A DNA stretch of 64,000 nt from Terriglobia bacterium (lineage in GTDB: Bacteria; Acidobacteriota; Terriglobia; JAJPHL01). Location: positions 1-64,000 of the forward strand of contig JAJPHL010000055.1 in NCBI GenBank assembly GCA_021325275.1, given 5' to 3'. The notes under the pieces are model-generated. The model was not told where the DNA came from. It saw only the letters and a list, made by a program, of their open reading frames with translations, and made no database searches. The position numbers and the translations under genes are program-made. Below, in pieces: positions 51,028 to 59,821 of the stretch (position 1 is the stretch's first letter; every line of letters begins with the position of its first letter).

Positions 51028-53856
51028 ATGCGATCGCTTACACTCGTTTTCGCTCTCGTTGGCCTTCTTTTCGCATGCGCGCTGAGCGCGCAGCCCGCGT
51101 ATCAATCGTCGCAACCAATGGACGAGGAATTCGCCAAGCTCGTGAAGGAGTGGACCACCAAGCCGGAATTCATTTCGCCGCTGGTGGATCACTTGCCGAA
51201 ATCGTCGACGGTGCCGTCGCCGAAAGACGTGATCGGCCACTATGTCGGCGAGCCGAAGAAGCTCGACTACTACGAGGATCTCTTGAAGTATTACCGCGCG
51301 CTGGCTGCGAAGTCGTCGCGCGTGAAGATTCTCGACATCGGGCAAAGCGACGAGCATCGTCCGCAGATCGTGGTGTTCGTCTCATCGGACGACAACATCA
51401 AGAATCTGGAAACCTATCGCGGATATCTGGCGCAACTCGCCGATCCGCGCAAACTCAGCGAGACCGAAGCGAGGGAAATAATTGGAAAGGCCAAGCCGAT
51501 TTATCACCTGATGTCGGGGTTGCACTCGGGCGAAACGGGACCTTCGGAAATGCTGATGGAACTGGCCTATCGCTTGGTCACCGAGGATTCGCCGCTCATC
51601 CAGAGCATTCGCGATCGCGTGATTGTGTCGATCACGCCGGCGGCCGATCCCGACGGCCGCGATCGCTACGTCGATTGGTATTACCGCTATAAGATCGACG
51701 AAAAAACCGAACAGGACAGCATGGGCGGTCCGCCGTACTGGGGAAAATACATTTTTCACGACGACAACCGCGACATCAACTACTCGCAGATTCCCATGCA
51801 GAATCTGCTGAAGTGGTATTTGCAATGGCATCCGCCGATCATGCACGACCTGCATGAGTCGGTGCCGTTCATGTACGTTTTCAGCGGACAAGCGCCACAG
51901 AACACCGCGCTCGATCCGATCCTGTACGGCGAACTGCCGTGGTTCGCAAATTTCGACATGGCGCAAATGATCAAGTACGGCATGCCGGGCGTGTGGACCC
52001 ACGCGTTCGTCGACATGTGGTCGCCGGGATATTTGGGTTTCATGTCCTCGAATCACAACGGCATGATGCGCATGTACGAAACGTTCGGCAACGGCGGGGC
52101 GAACACGATGCATCGACGCGTTGACGGCGGACCCGAGGGCGGCCGCGGCGGCGCGGGCGGCGGCGATGCCGGCGGCGGCGCTGGTCGCGGCGGGCAGACG
52201 ACACGCGAATGGTACCGGCCCGTCCCGCCGTATCGCGAAGTCGATTGGTCGATGCGCAACAACACCAACTACATGCAGACGGGCGTGCTGAGCGGACTGG
52301 AGCTCACATCGCAATTTCCGGAAGTGGTGCTCGACAATTTTTATCGCAAGTCGCGCAATTCGATTGAGGCGGGGAAAACGGAAACGCCGCACGGCTACGT
52401 TTTCCCGATTGGCCAAGACCAGCAGGATTTGACGCGCGTGGCGTGGGTCGTGAACATTCTGCGTTTCCAGGGAATCGAAGTGGGCCGCGCGAAGAATGAA
52501 GTGAAACTGAAGGAAGGTACATATCCGGCGGGATCGCTCATCATCAAACGCGATCAGCCGTACGGGCGCTTGGCGCGAATCCTGCTCGAGAAACAGAATT
52601 ATCCCGACCCGCAATTGCGCACCTACGACGATTCCGCGTGGACCATGGGCTTGATGGCGCACGTGAAAGTTGTCGAGGTCGCCGATCCCGAAGTGCTGAA
52701 CGTGCCCGTGGACGCGGTGGAAAAATACGAACCGCGCGGCACAGTGGAAAGCGGATCGGCGGGTGCGGCGGTGCTCGACAACGGGTCTCCTTCCATGATT
52801 ACCCTGCGCTACCGCATGAAGGACACGCCGATGAAGATCGCCGAGGCGGCGTTTGAATCGGGCGGGAAGAAAATTCCCGCGGGATCGTTCATCGTCCGCG
52901 CGTCCGCGGCCGCGAAACTGAAATCGGTCGCCGAGCCGCTGGGGCTTTCTGCGGTATCGTTAGCCTCCGCGCCGGACGTAAAGATGCACGACGCCGATTT
53001 GCCGAAACTCGCCGTGTTCAGTTCGTGGGGAAATACGCAAGAGGTCGGATGGGTGCGTCACGCGTTCGATCAATTCGAAGTGCCGTTCGATTTGATCTTC
53101 AAGGAGCAGATCAAGCAAGGCAATCTGCGCGCGAAGTACGACGTGATCGTAATTCCACATCAGCGCGGCGGCAAGGGTTTGGTGTTCGACATCGAGCCGC
53201 GCAAAGATGCGCAAGGAAATCCGAAGCCGCTCGCCTACACCAAGACCGACAAATTCAAATTCCTCGGCGATTACGGATCGTCGGAAGACATCACCGGCGG
53301 AATGGGCTTGGAAGGCGTGATGGAATTCCAGAAATTCGTGGCGCAAGGCGGATTGCTCGTCACGCTCGGGCAAGCCAGCACGTTCCCAGCGGACTTCGGA
53401 ATCACGCATCGTGTAACGGCGTCGACGACGTCGGCGCAATTCTACGCGCCGGGTCCGGTGATCCAAGCGGACATCGTGCGCGCCACGCACCCGGTGTTCT
53501 ACGGCTACACCGAGCACACCACGAACGTGCGTTGGGCCAGCGGTCCGCTGTTAAACGTGCCGCAGCAAGACGGCGGCCAAGTGTTGATGCGCTTCCCCGG
53601 CGGCGACGCCGCGGTGCTGAGCGGATTGATGCGCGGCGCCAACGAAATCCGCGGACGCGCCGCGATTCTCGACGTGCCGGAAGGCAAGGGCCACGTGCTG
53701 TTGTTCGCCACGAACCCGTGCTATCGCTGGCAGAACTACGGCGAGTTCCGCATGTTGTTCAACGCCGTGCTGAACTTCAACGATCTGCCGGCGACGCCGC
53801 CCGCCCCCGCGGGTCGCGGCGGCGCGGTGGAATCGGACGACGACGCGCACAACTGA
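51028..53856 (+). CDS. Secreted M14 family zinc carboxypeptidase-like protein
   Basis: 942 residues with a signal peptide (LTLVFALVGLLFACALSA). The peptidase domain holds the zinc ligands His and Glu in YHLMSGLHSGETGPSEML and a His in IMHDLHESVPF, plus TPAADPDGRDRY with the conserved substrate-contact region. A Gly/Arg-rich insertion (about residues 368-393) interrupts the middle, and the tail ends in an acidic PAGRGGAVESDDDAHN stretch. The C-terminal third resembles a glutamine amidotransferase-like/beta-sandwich region of unknown role. It probably trims peptides in the periplasm. It runs alone, divergent from the TPR kinase. Confidence 0.88.
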   Translation: MRSLTLVFALVGLLFACALSAQPAYQSSQPMDEEFAKLVKEWTTKPEFISPLVDHLPKSSTVPSPKDVIGHYVGEPKKLDYYEDLLKYYRALAAKSSRVKILDIGQSDEHRPQIVVFVSSDDNIKNLETYRGYLAQLADPRKLSETEAREIIGKAKPIYHLMSGLHSGETGPSEMLMELAYRLVTEDSPLIQSIRDRVIVSITPAADPDGRDRYVDWYYRYKIDEKTEQDSMGGPPYWGKYIFHDDNRDINYSQIPMQNLLKWYLQWHPPIMHDLHESVPFMYVFSGQAPQNTALDPILYGELPWFANFDMAQMIKYGMPGVWTHAFVDMWSPGYLGFMSSNHNGMMRMYETFGNGGANTMHRRVDGGPEGGRGGAGGGDAGGGAGRGGQTTREWYRPVPPYREVDWSMRNNTNYMQTGVLSGLELTSQFPEVVLDNFYRKSRNSIEAGKTETPHGYVFPIGQDQQDLTRVAWVVNILRFQGIEVGRAKNEVKLKEGTYPAGSLIIKRDQPYGRLARILLEKQNYPDPQLRTYDDSAWTMGLMAHVKVVEVADPEVLNVPVDAVEKYEPRGTVESGSAGAAVLDNGSPSMITLRYRMKDTPMKIAEAAFESGGKKIPAGSFIVRASAAAKLKSVAEPLGLSAVSLASAPDVKMHDADLPKLAVFSSWGNTQEVGWVRHAFDQFEVPFDLIFKEQIKQGNLRAKYDVIVIPHQRGGKGLVFDIEPRKDAQGNPKPLAYTKTDKFKFLGDYGSSEDITGGMGLEGVMEFQKFVAQGGLLVTLGQASTFPADFGITHRVTASTTSAQFYAPGPVIQADIVRATHPVFYGYTEHTTNVRWASGPLLNVPQQDGGQVLMRFPGGDAAVLSGLMRGANEIRGRAAILDVPEGKGHVLLFATNPCYRWQNYGEFRMLFNAVLNFNDLPATPPAPAGRGGAVESDDDAHN

Positions 53857-53870
53857 GGTAATCTGAAGAC

Positions 53871-54077
53871 ATGCAGGTCACCTTGCCTCTCGACCAGCTA
53901 ACGGATCAGGAAAAGCTCGCGCTCATGGAGCAGCTATGGGAGGACTTGGCTCGAACGCCGGAGGCCATCGAGTCTCCCGCGTGGCACAAAGAGGTGCTCG
54001 ACGAGCGCAGCGCCAACCAATCTCGTTATTTGGATTGGGAAGACGCCAAGAATCGAATCCGGCAAAAGCGGCAGTGA
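53871..54077 (+). CDS. Orphan addiction-module antitoxin (TIGR02574-type)
   Basis: 68 residues: LDQLTDQEKLALMEQLWEDL and the C-terminal SPAWHKEVLDERSANQ are typical of the putative addiction module component family, the antitoxins of ParE/RelE-like toxins. It starts 14 bases after the M14 gene. Its TGA overlaps a GTG of what should be the toxin gene (GTGA, 54074-54077), but that frame keeps only a toxin-like start before running into the neighbouring gene. Confidence 0.82.
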   Translation: MQVTLPLDQLTDQEKLALMEQLWEDLARTPEAIESPAWHKEVLDERSANQSRYLDWEDAKNRIRQKRQ

Positions 54078-54175
54078 GAATTGAGTTGCACGCTTGCGTA
54101 AGACTCAAATCACAAACTTCTCCACCCACCGCCCCACGGCGGCGAGCCCCGACTGCACCAGCCCGCCGGGGCTAG
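54074..54175 (+). pseudogene. Truncated ParE/RelE-like toxin remnant
   Basis: The frame overlapping the antitoxin stop begins VRIELHA, matching the usual start of ParE-type toxins (MRIEFHPE-like). After about seven codons it loses all similarity and enters sequence antisense to the zinc-ribbon gene. The toxin has apparently been deleted, leaving the antitoxin without a partner. Confidence 0.5.
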
Positions 54176-54811
54176 ACCCGCGCCGGCCATCGTCGTCATG
54201 AAATGCGGCGAAGACCCGGTCGGCGTCCAGCGTGGCCATCGCCAGGTTGGCCGGCAACATCGGATCTACCGGCTTTGACGCGGCCTGCTGAAGCTCAGCA
54301 ATCAACCGCTGGGGCTGCTGCATGTCCAACATCGCCACGGGGGAATGGCAGAAGGAGCAGATGGAATTACGCTCCAAATCGATCGGCGCTCCGCAATTGG
54401 AGCAGTCGATGACCCGGACGTTTTGGCGCAATTCATTGATCTGATCCGGCGAAAGAGGATGAATGAAACTCTTTTCCTTGAGGAAATCGAAAAAGGAGAT
54501 GAACTTGCCGCCCTCGGCATCGCACCGCCAGTACGTGAAGCGCATGCTCCGCGCCATGTCATGCGCCAACGACAACGCCCTCCGCATCGCGGACAAGATA
54601 GCGCTTCGTTCCAAACCGGCCGCCGCGTCTGCGAGTTGTCGCCGATCAGCTTCATCAATTTCAGCGTGGCCGACGGCGCCAAGTGCAGACTCTCGAACTG
54701 ATCGAACCAGAACGCTTGGCAGGCGGTGCAACAATCGATGGACACTTGCGATCCCATCACGCCGTCCAGCGTCAGCGCATTCATCTCCGTTCTGCAGTTC
54801 GGGCAGGTCAC
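54105..54811 (-). pseudogene. Zinc-ribbon (zf-TFIIB-type) protein gene with a frameshift
   Basis: Two overlapping frames make one protein. The first (from ATG 54811) gives MTCPNCRTEMNALTLDG, then CCTACQAFWFDQFESLHLAP and ALSCPRCGG. The second continues ALSLAHDMARSMRFTYWRCD, FFDFLKEKSF and VIDCSNCGAPIDLE...CSFCH. They join if one base is added in the GGAGGGC run near 54576-54580. The reconstructed protein is about 235 residues with three CxxC zinc ribbons and no membrane segment. The role is unknown. The shift is either a real mutation or a read error in a G-run. Confidence 0.7.
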
Positions 54812-54858
54812 CTGGATTCCTCGGAATGAGAATAGCAGATCGCCGTTATACTCGCTTC

Positions 54859-55509
54859 ATGCGCCGCCGCGAATTCCTGGAAATCTCCGTCAGCGCCGTT
54901 GGCGGCGCGCTGATTTATTCGCTTGATCGGCGGCCCACACTCCTCGGCGCGCAAACATTGCGCGTGCCGTTGCGATTCTTCACTGCGAGCGAAGCGAAGA
55001 TCGTTGCGGCCGCGGCAGCGCGCATTTTTCCCTCCGACGATGCCGGTCCCGGCGCGAACGAAGCCGGCGTGGTCATCTATATCGATCGCCAACTCGCCGG
55101 ACCTTACGGGCGCGATCGCTGGCGGTACACGCAAGAACCGTTCGAAGCGGGACTTCCTGAACTCGGTTACCAAGGGCGAGAAACGCCGCGGCAGATCTAT
55201 CGCGCGGGACTGGCGAAACTCGCGGGATTCGACGCGCTCGACGCCGCGGCGCAAGACGCGGCGCTGCGCGCCATCGAGTTGACGCCGTTTTTCGCTCTGC
55301 TGCGCACGCACACCATCGAAGGAATGTTCTGCGATCCCATGCATGGCGGCAACGCCGGGATGGTCGGCTGGCAGCTCATCGGATTTCCCGGGCCGTCGAT
55401 GAGCTTCGACGATGAGGTCGAAAAATACTACGGGCGCGCGTTCCGTCCCAAGCCGCAAAGTTTGGAGCAAATCTCGGGAGAGCGCGTGAAGCCAAGCGAA
55501 GAATCATGA
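54859..55509 (+). CDS. Gluconate 2-dehydrogenase subunit 3-like protein
   Basis: 216 residues with a twin-arginine start (MRRREFLEISVSAVGGALIY). The body (FFTASEAKIVAAAAARIFPS, AGVVIYIDRQLAG, CDPMHGGNAGMVGWQLIGFP) is the small subunit 3 pattern of membrane-bound gluconate/sugar dehydrogenases. This subunit chaperones Tat export of the FAD subunit. It is fused by a 4-base overlap to the GMC gene. The usual third, cytochrome c subunit is not present, so electrons must pass to another carrier. Confidence 0.85.
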   Translation: MRRREFLEISVSAVGGALIYSLDRRPTLLGAQTLRVPLRFFTASEAKIVAAAAARIFPSDDAGPGANEAGVVIYIDRQLAGPYGRDRWRYTQEPFEAGLPELGYQGRETPRQIYRAGLAKLAGFDALDAAAQDAALRAIELTPFFALLRTHTIEGMFCDPMHGGNAGMVGWQLIGFPGPSMSFDDEVEKYYGRAFRPKPQSLEQISGERVKPSEES

Positions 55510-57254
55510 AGACGCTGCGCCACACCGACGCCGTGATCGTGGGAGGCGGATGGACCGGCCTCCTGATGGCCAAGGAACTCACCGCGCGCACGCCGTTGTC
55601 GGTTGTGGTGCTCGAACGCGGGGCTTCTAGACGCAAAGGCGAATATTCGGCGTCGATGGACGAGCTTGATTACTACATTCGTCTGCGAATGATGCAGGAC
55701 CCCTCGCAGGAAACCGTGACGCTGCGCCACTCGCGCGACGATCGCGCGCTGCCGTTGCGACAACACGGTGCGTTCTTGCCCGGCACCGGTACCGGCGGCG
55801 CGGGCGAACATTGGAGCGGCATCGCGTATCGCTATCTTCCTGACGTATTCGAGTTGCTCACGCGAACGCGCGAGAAGTACGGCGTGAAACGTATGCCCGA
55901 AGATCATTCCATCGAAGACTGGGGCGTGACGTACAACGAGCTCGAGCCTTACTACGTGCGCGCCGAGCGTCTGATGGGAATTTCCGGACGCGCCGGCAAT
56001 TTGAATGGTCGCGCGATCGCGGGCGGAAATCCGTTCGAGGGTCCGCGCTCGGTGGATTTTCCGAATCCGCCGACCAAGATTCCCTATCTCGCGGCGATGT
56101 TTCGCGACGCCGCATCGTCGCTTGGCTATCATCCTTACGCGCTGCCCGCCGCAACGATTTCGCAGGCGTACACGAATCCCGACGGCATCGCGCGCCCGGC
56201 GTGTACCTATTGCGGGTATTGCGAACGCTTCGGCTGCATGATCGGCGCGAAGGCGCAGCCGTCGAATACGCTGCTGCCGCTGATCGCGCGTCAAAAAAGC
56301 GTCTCGCTGAAAAACGACTGCTGGGTGCAAAAGATTGTCCACAAAGACGGCCGCGCTCGCGGCGTTGTCTATCGCGACTCGAAGGGCGCGGAATTCTTTC
56401 AGCCGGCCGACATGGTTTTTCTCGCGTCTTGGACGTTAAACAACACGCGTCTCTTGCTGCTTTCGCAAATCGGCGAGGCCTACGATCCCGCGACGGGACG
56501 CGGCAGCGTGGGCCGCAATCTCACGCATCAGGTAGCGGCGCCGGCGGTGACCGGATTTTTCGAGAAGCCGCTGAACCGTTTTATGGGCGCGGGATCGGCG
56601 GGCGTGGCCATCGCCGATTTCGACGGCGACGTTTTCGATCACACGGGCCTTCCGTTCCTGCGCGGCGGTACGCTCTATTCGGTCTGCTACGGATTCAAAC
56701 CGATGACCAACTTCGGCGTCACGCCGCCGAGCGTGAAAGCGCGCTGGGGCCCGGAATGGAAACGCGCGGCGCTCGATTGGTACGATCGCACCGGGCGCAT
56801 CCAACTTTACGGCGAGCACTTGGCGTATCGCGGCAACTTCATGGACCTCGATCCTGTTTACAAAGACGCGTTCGGCCAGCCGCTGCTGCGACTGACGCTC
56901 GATTGGCGCGACAACGAGCGGCGCATGGCGGAGTTTCTCACCGCCAAGGCCGTGGAAATCGCGCGCGCTATGGGAGCGCGCCAGACGATTCCGTTCGCGG
57001 GACTCAAACACTACGACGGCACACGCTATCAAGGAACGCATCTGCAAGGCGGCGCAATCATGGGCGCGTCGCCCGAGCGATCGGCCGTAAACACGCATAT
57101 GCAAAGCTGGCGCATGCCGAACCTTTTTGTACTCGGGGCTTCCGCGTTCCCGCAGAATCCATCGGGAAATCCCACGCTGACGGCAGTGGCGCTGACCTAT
57201 CGCGCAGCCGACGCGATTGTGGAGCGATACGTGAAGCGGCCTCAATTGTTGTAA
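55506..57254 (+). CDS. GMC family FAD oxidoreductase (gluconate/sugar dehydrogenase large subunit type)
   Basis: 582 residues. FAD binding is shown by DAVIVGGGWTGLLMAKEL and a GTGTGGAGEHWSG loop; the C-terminal ASAFPQNPSGNPTLTAVAL contains the conserved Asn-Pro of GMC enzymes. Residues about 237-250 carry clustered cysteines (CTYCGYCERFGCMIGAK), placed like the cluster-binding cysteines of bacterial FAD-dependent sugar dehydrogenases. It lacks its own signal peptide and would be exported with subunit 3. The substrate is probably a sugar, polyol or sugar acid. Confidence 0.88.
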   Translation: MKTLRHTDAVIVGGGWTGLLMAKELTARTPLSVVVLERGASRRKGEYSASMDELDYYIRLRMMQDPSQETVTLRHSRDDRALPLRQHGAFLPGTGTGGAGEHWSGIAYRYLPDVFELLTRTREKYGVKRMPEDHSIEDWGVTYNELEPYYVRAERLMGISGRAGNLNGRAIAGGNPFEGPRSVDFPNPPTKIPYLAAMFRDAASSLGYHPYALPAATISQAYTNPDGIARPACTYCGYCERFGCMIGAKAQPSNTLLPLIARQKSVSLKNDCWVQKIVHKDGRARGVVYRDSKGAEFFQPADMVFLASWTLNNTRLLLLSQIGEAYDPATGRGSVGRNLTHQVAAPAVTGFFEKPLNRFMGAGSAGVAIADFDGDVFDHTGLPFLRGGTLYSVCYGFKPMTNFGVTPPSVKARWGPEWKRAALDWYDRTGRIQLYGEHLAYRGNFMDLDPVYKDAFGQPLLRLTLDWRDNERRMAEFLTAKAVEIARAMGARQTIPFAGLKHYDGTRYQGTHLQGGAIMGASPERSAVNTHMQSWRMPNLFVLGASAFPQNPSGNPTLTAVALTYRAADAIVERYVKRPQLL

Positions 57255-57264
57255 ACCGGGATTG

Positions 57265-58038
57265 CTATGACGCGAACTTAGCCCACGGCGCTTCGCCCGA
57301 CTGCCACAAGCTCTCGAGACGCCGCACGTCGCGCAACGTGTCCATGCACTGCCAGAAATCTTCGTGGCGATAAGCGAACAACTTGCCCGCCTCGGTGATG
57401 CGCTCCATCGGGTCGCGTTCGAAAATCGAGTTGTCGCCGGGAATGTAGTCGAGCACGCCAGGCTCGAGCACAAAGAAACCGCCGTTGATCCAACCTTCGC
57501 CGATCTGCGGTTTTTCGACGAACTCGCGGACGCGTTCGTTTTGCAAATTCAACCCGCCGAAGCGCGCCGGAAAGCGCACCGCCGTTACGGTGGCGAGTCC
57601 GCCGTTTTTGCGATGAAAATCGAGCAACGCGCGAATGTTGACGTTGGCCACGCCGTCTCCGTAGGTCATCATGAACGTTTCGTTGCCGAGAAACGGCGCG
57701 GCGCGGCGAATGCGACCCCCGGTTTCGGTGGCGTTGCCGGTGTCGACGAGATGCACTTTCCAGTCTTCCGTTGAATTCGAATGCACTTCCACTTCGCCGG
57801 TAGCTAGGTTCGTGGTGATGCTGCAGTTGTTATGGTAGTAGTCGAGAAAATATCGCTTGATCATCTCGCCTTTGTAACCGAGCGCGACCACAAACTCCTT
57901 ATGGCCGAAGGCGGCGAAGATTTTCATGATGTGCCAGATGATGGGACGGCCGCCGATTTCCACCATGGGCTTCGGCTTGAGCACGGTCTCTTCTTGTAGT
58001 CTCGTGCCTAAACCGCCGGCGAGAATCAGAACTTTCAT
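57265..58038 (-). CDS. rfbF: Glucose-1-phosphate cytidylyltransferase
   Basis: 257 residues. The nucleotide-binding start MKVLILAGGLGTRLQEET, MVEIGGRPIIWHIMKIF, VALGYKGEMIKRYFLDYY and FMMTYGDGVANVN fit the cytidylyltransferases that make CDP-glucose, the entry to CDP-3,6-dideoxyhexoses of lipopolysaccharide. ATG 58038 gives the exact family N-terminus. It is the last gene of a leftward run SDR - propeller - SDR - rfbF, although no CDP-glucose dehydratase is present here. Confidence 0.92.
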   Translation of the reverse strand: MKVLILAGGLGTRLQEETVLKPKPMVEIGGRPIIWHIMKIFAAFGHKEFVVALGYKGEMIKRYFLDYYHNNCSITTNLATGEVEVHSNSTEDWKVHLVDTGNATETGGRIRRAAPFLGNETFMMTYGDGVANVNIRALLDFHRKNGGLATVTAVRFPARFGGLNLQNERVREFVEKPQIGEGWINGGFFVLEPGVLDYIPGDNSIFERDPMERITEAGKLFAYRHEDFWQCMDTLRDVRRLESLWQSGEAPWAKFAS

Positions 58039-58048
58039 ACGTGGGCCC

Positions 58049-58795
58049 CTATCGTTGAGTCTCGGCGACAAGTTTGTCGAGATCGTCGGCGACGGAAATG
58101 AATTTCCCAGACAGCGAATCATACTTGCCGGATGCCAGTTTCACACAAAGGTCGGCGGCGAGTTCCGGCCCCACCGCGTTCTTGGCAAACATCGGCCCGA
58201 ACCACGGCATCCATTTTGCGGCTTCCGGGGACTTCAAGAATGCCTCGGACATTGCGGTGTGTACGGGGCCCGGCGACACGGCGAAGAAACTCACGCCGTG
58301 ATCTTTGGTTTCGGTGGCGAGCAATTCGATCATTTTGTTTAGCGCGGCCTTGCTGATGATGTAGCTCGAGAAGTAAGGCGTGTTGAGATTCGCCGCGCCG
58401 CTCGACATATTGATGATGCGCCCGCGTCTCCGCGCGATCATGCCGGGAAGCACGGCGTGCGTACACAACATCGGCCCACGAACGTTCACCTCTTGCGTGC
58501 GCCACCAAACCACGGGATCGCTCTGTTCAACCGGACCCACAGGGCCGCCGTCGCCGGCGTTATTTACGAGAACATCGAGTGGTCCAATTGCATTGAAAGC
58601 TTGAGAAATTGCGGCTGCGTCGAGAACGTCGAGCGTCACGGCTCGCGCGCGGCTGCCAATCAACGCGACTGTTTCCGCCAATTCGCTCGCGGATCGCGCG
58701 AGCACAACGACGTCGGCACCGGCGGCGGCGAAAGTTTGCGCGATCACGCGTCCGATACCGCGTCCTCCTCCGGTAACTGCAACGGTCTGTCCCAT
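58049..58795 (-). CDS. SDR family oxidoreductase
   Basis: 248 residues with the classical short-chain dehydrogenase motifs: NAD(P) loop TGGGRGIGR, NNAG in LDVLVNNAGDGG, catalytic Ser in INMSSGAAN and Tyr-x3-Lys in SSYIISKAAL. ATG 58795 lies one base after the stop of the upstream propeller gene, so they are co-transcribed. The substrate is unknown. rfbF starts 10 bases further on. Confidence 0.88.
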   Translation of the reverse strand: MGQTVAVTGGGRGIGRVIAQTFAAAGADVVVLARSASELAETVALIGSRARAVTLDVLDAAAISQAFNAIGPLDVLVNNAGDGGPVGPVEQSDPVVWWRTQEVNVRGPMLCTHAVLPGMIARRRGRIINMSSGAANLNTPYFSSYIISKAALNKMIELLATETKDHGVSFFAVSPGPVHTAMSEAFLKSPEAAKWMPWFGPMFAKNAVGPELAADLCVKLASGKYDSLSGKFISVADDLDKLVAETQR

Positions 58796-58796
58796 G

Positions 58797-59807
58797 CTAT
58801 TTCCAATCCGCCACGAAAATATTGAACTCGTAGCGCTCCTTGGCGTTGCGATTTGAGACAAAAACCAGCTTCTTGCCGTCGGCGGAAAACATCGGGAACG
58901 AATTGAAATCGCCGGCGGAAGTGAGCTGCTCAAGACCGGTGCCGTCAGGATTGATCAGGAACAAGTCGAAGTAGCGCGTGTCGCATTTGTTCTTGTTCGA
59001 GGAGAAAATGATCTTCTTTCCGTCGGCGGTGAATGCGGGCGCGAAGCTGGCGCATCCGTAATTGGTAATCTGCCGGGCGTTTTTTCCATCGGAGTCGGCG
59101 ACCCACAACTCCATCTTCATCGGCGCGACGAGTTCCTGCGCGAGCTTTTCCTTATAGTCCTTTTGATCTTCGGGCGTGGTGGGATAGTGCGCGCGCCACA
59201 CGATTTTCTTTCCGTCGGGCGAGAGTGTCCCGCCCCCATCGTAGCCCAACTTGTTAGTGATCTGCTTCAGATGGCCGCCGTCTATGTCGGCGGTCCAAAG
59301 ATCGAGATCGCCGCCGCGCAGCGACGTGAAAACCACTTTCTTCGTTTTCCAGTTGATTGTTGCCTCGGCGTCGTAGCCCGTCGCGGGGAGAAACTTGTTC
59401 GTAATTTTCCCGGCGAGATCGGAAACATAGATGTCGTACGTGGAATAAACCGGCCACAAGTAACCTTTGCTGCGATCGGGCTCCGGCGGGCAGTCCGCGC
59501 CGCCTTCGTGCGTCGAACCGTACAAAACATGCTGACCGTCGGGGAGGAAAAACGCGCAAGTTGTCCGTCCTTTGCCGCTCGAAAGCATGTGCTGATCGGA
59601 GCCGTCCGAGTTCATCACGTAAATCTGATCGCACTTCCCGCCATCGCGCGTGGCTTGGAACACGATCTTCGATCCGTCTGGTGAAAAATACGCCTCAGCG
59701 TTCGCGCCGCCGAAGGTGAGTTGTTTTACGGCGGAAAAATGCGTTTCGCTTTGCGCGGAAGCGAGCGTGGCCATTGCAGCGAGCAAAAGAACAAGGCGCA
59801 GTCTCAT
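58797..59807 (-). CDS. Secreted TolB-like (PD40) beta-propeller protein
   Basis: 336 residues with a signal peptide (LRLVLLLAAMATLASA). PD40/WD40-like blades repeat the pattern YFSPDGSKIVFQATRDGG, TLSPDGKKIVWRA, AFTADGKKIIFSSNKN and MFSADGKKLVFVSNRN, as in TolB propellers. It is probably periplasmic and binds protein or polysaccharide. ATG 59807 gives the signal peptide; an antisense-like extension upstream runs through the neighbouring SDR gene and is rejected. It sits between two SDR genes in one operon. Confidence 0.85.
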   Translation of the reverse strand: MRLRLVLLLAAMATLASAQSETHFSAVKQLTFGGANAEAYFSPDGSKIVFQATRDGGKCDQIYVMNSDGSDQHMLSSGKGRTTCAFFLPDGQHVLYGSTHEGGADCPPEPDRSKGYLWPVYSTYDIYVSDLAGKITNKFLPATGYDAEATINWKTKKVVFTSLRGGDLDLWTADIDGGHLKQITNKLGYDGGGTLSPDGKKIVWRAHYPTTPEDQKDYKEKLAQELVAPMKMELWVADSDGKNARQITNYGCASFAPAFTADGKKIIFSSNKNKCDTRYFDLFLINPDGTGLEQLTSAGDFNSFPMFSADGKKLVFVSNRNAKERYEFNIFVADWK

Positions 59808-59821
59808 AAGGGATGATTGTA

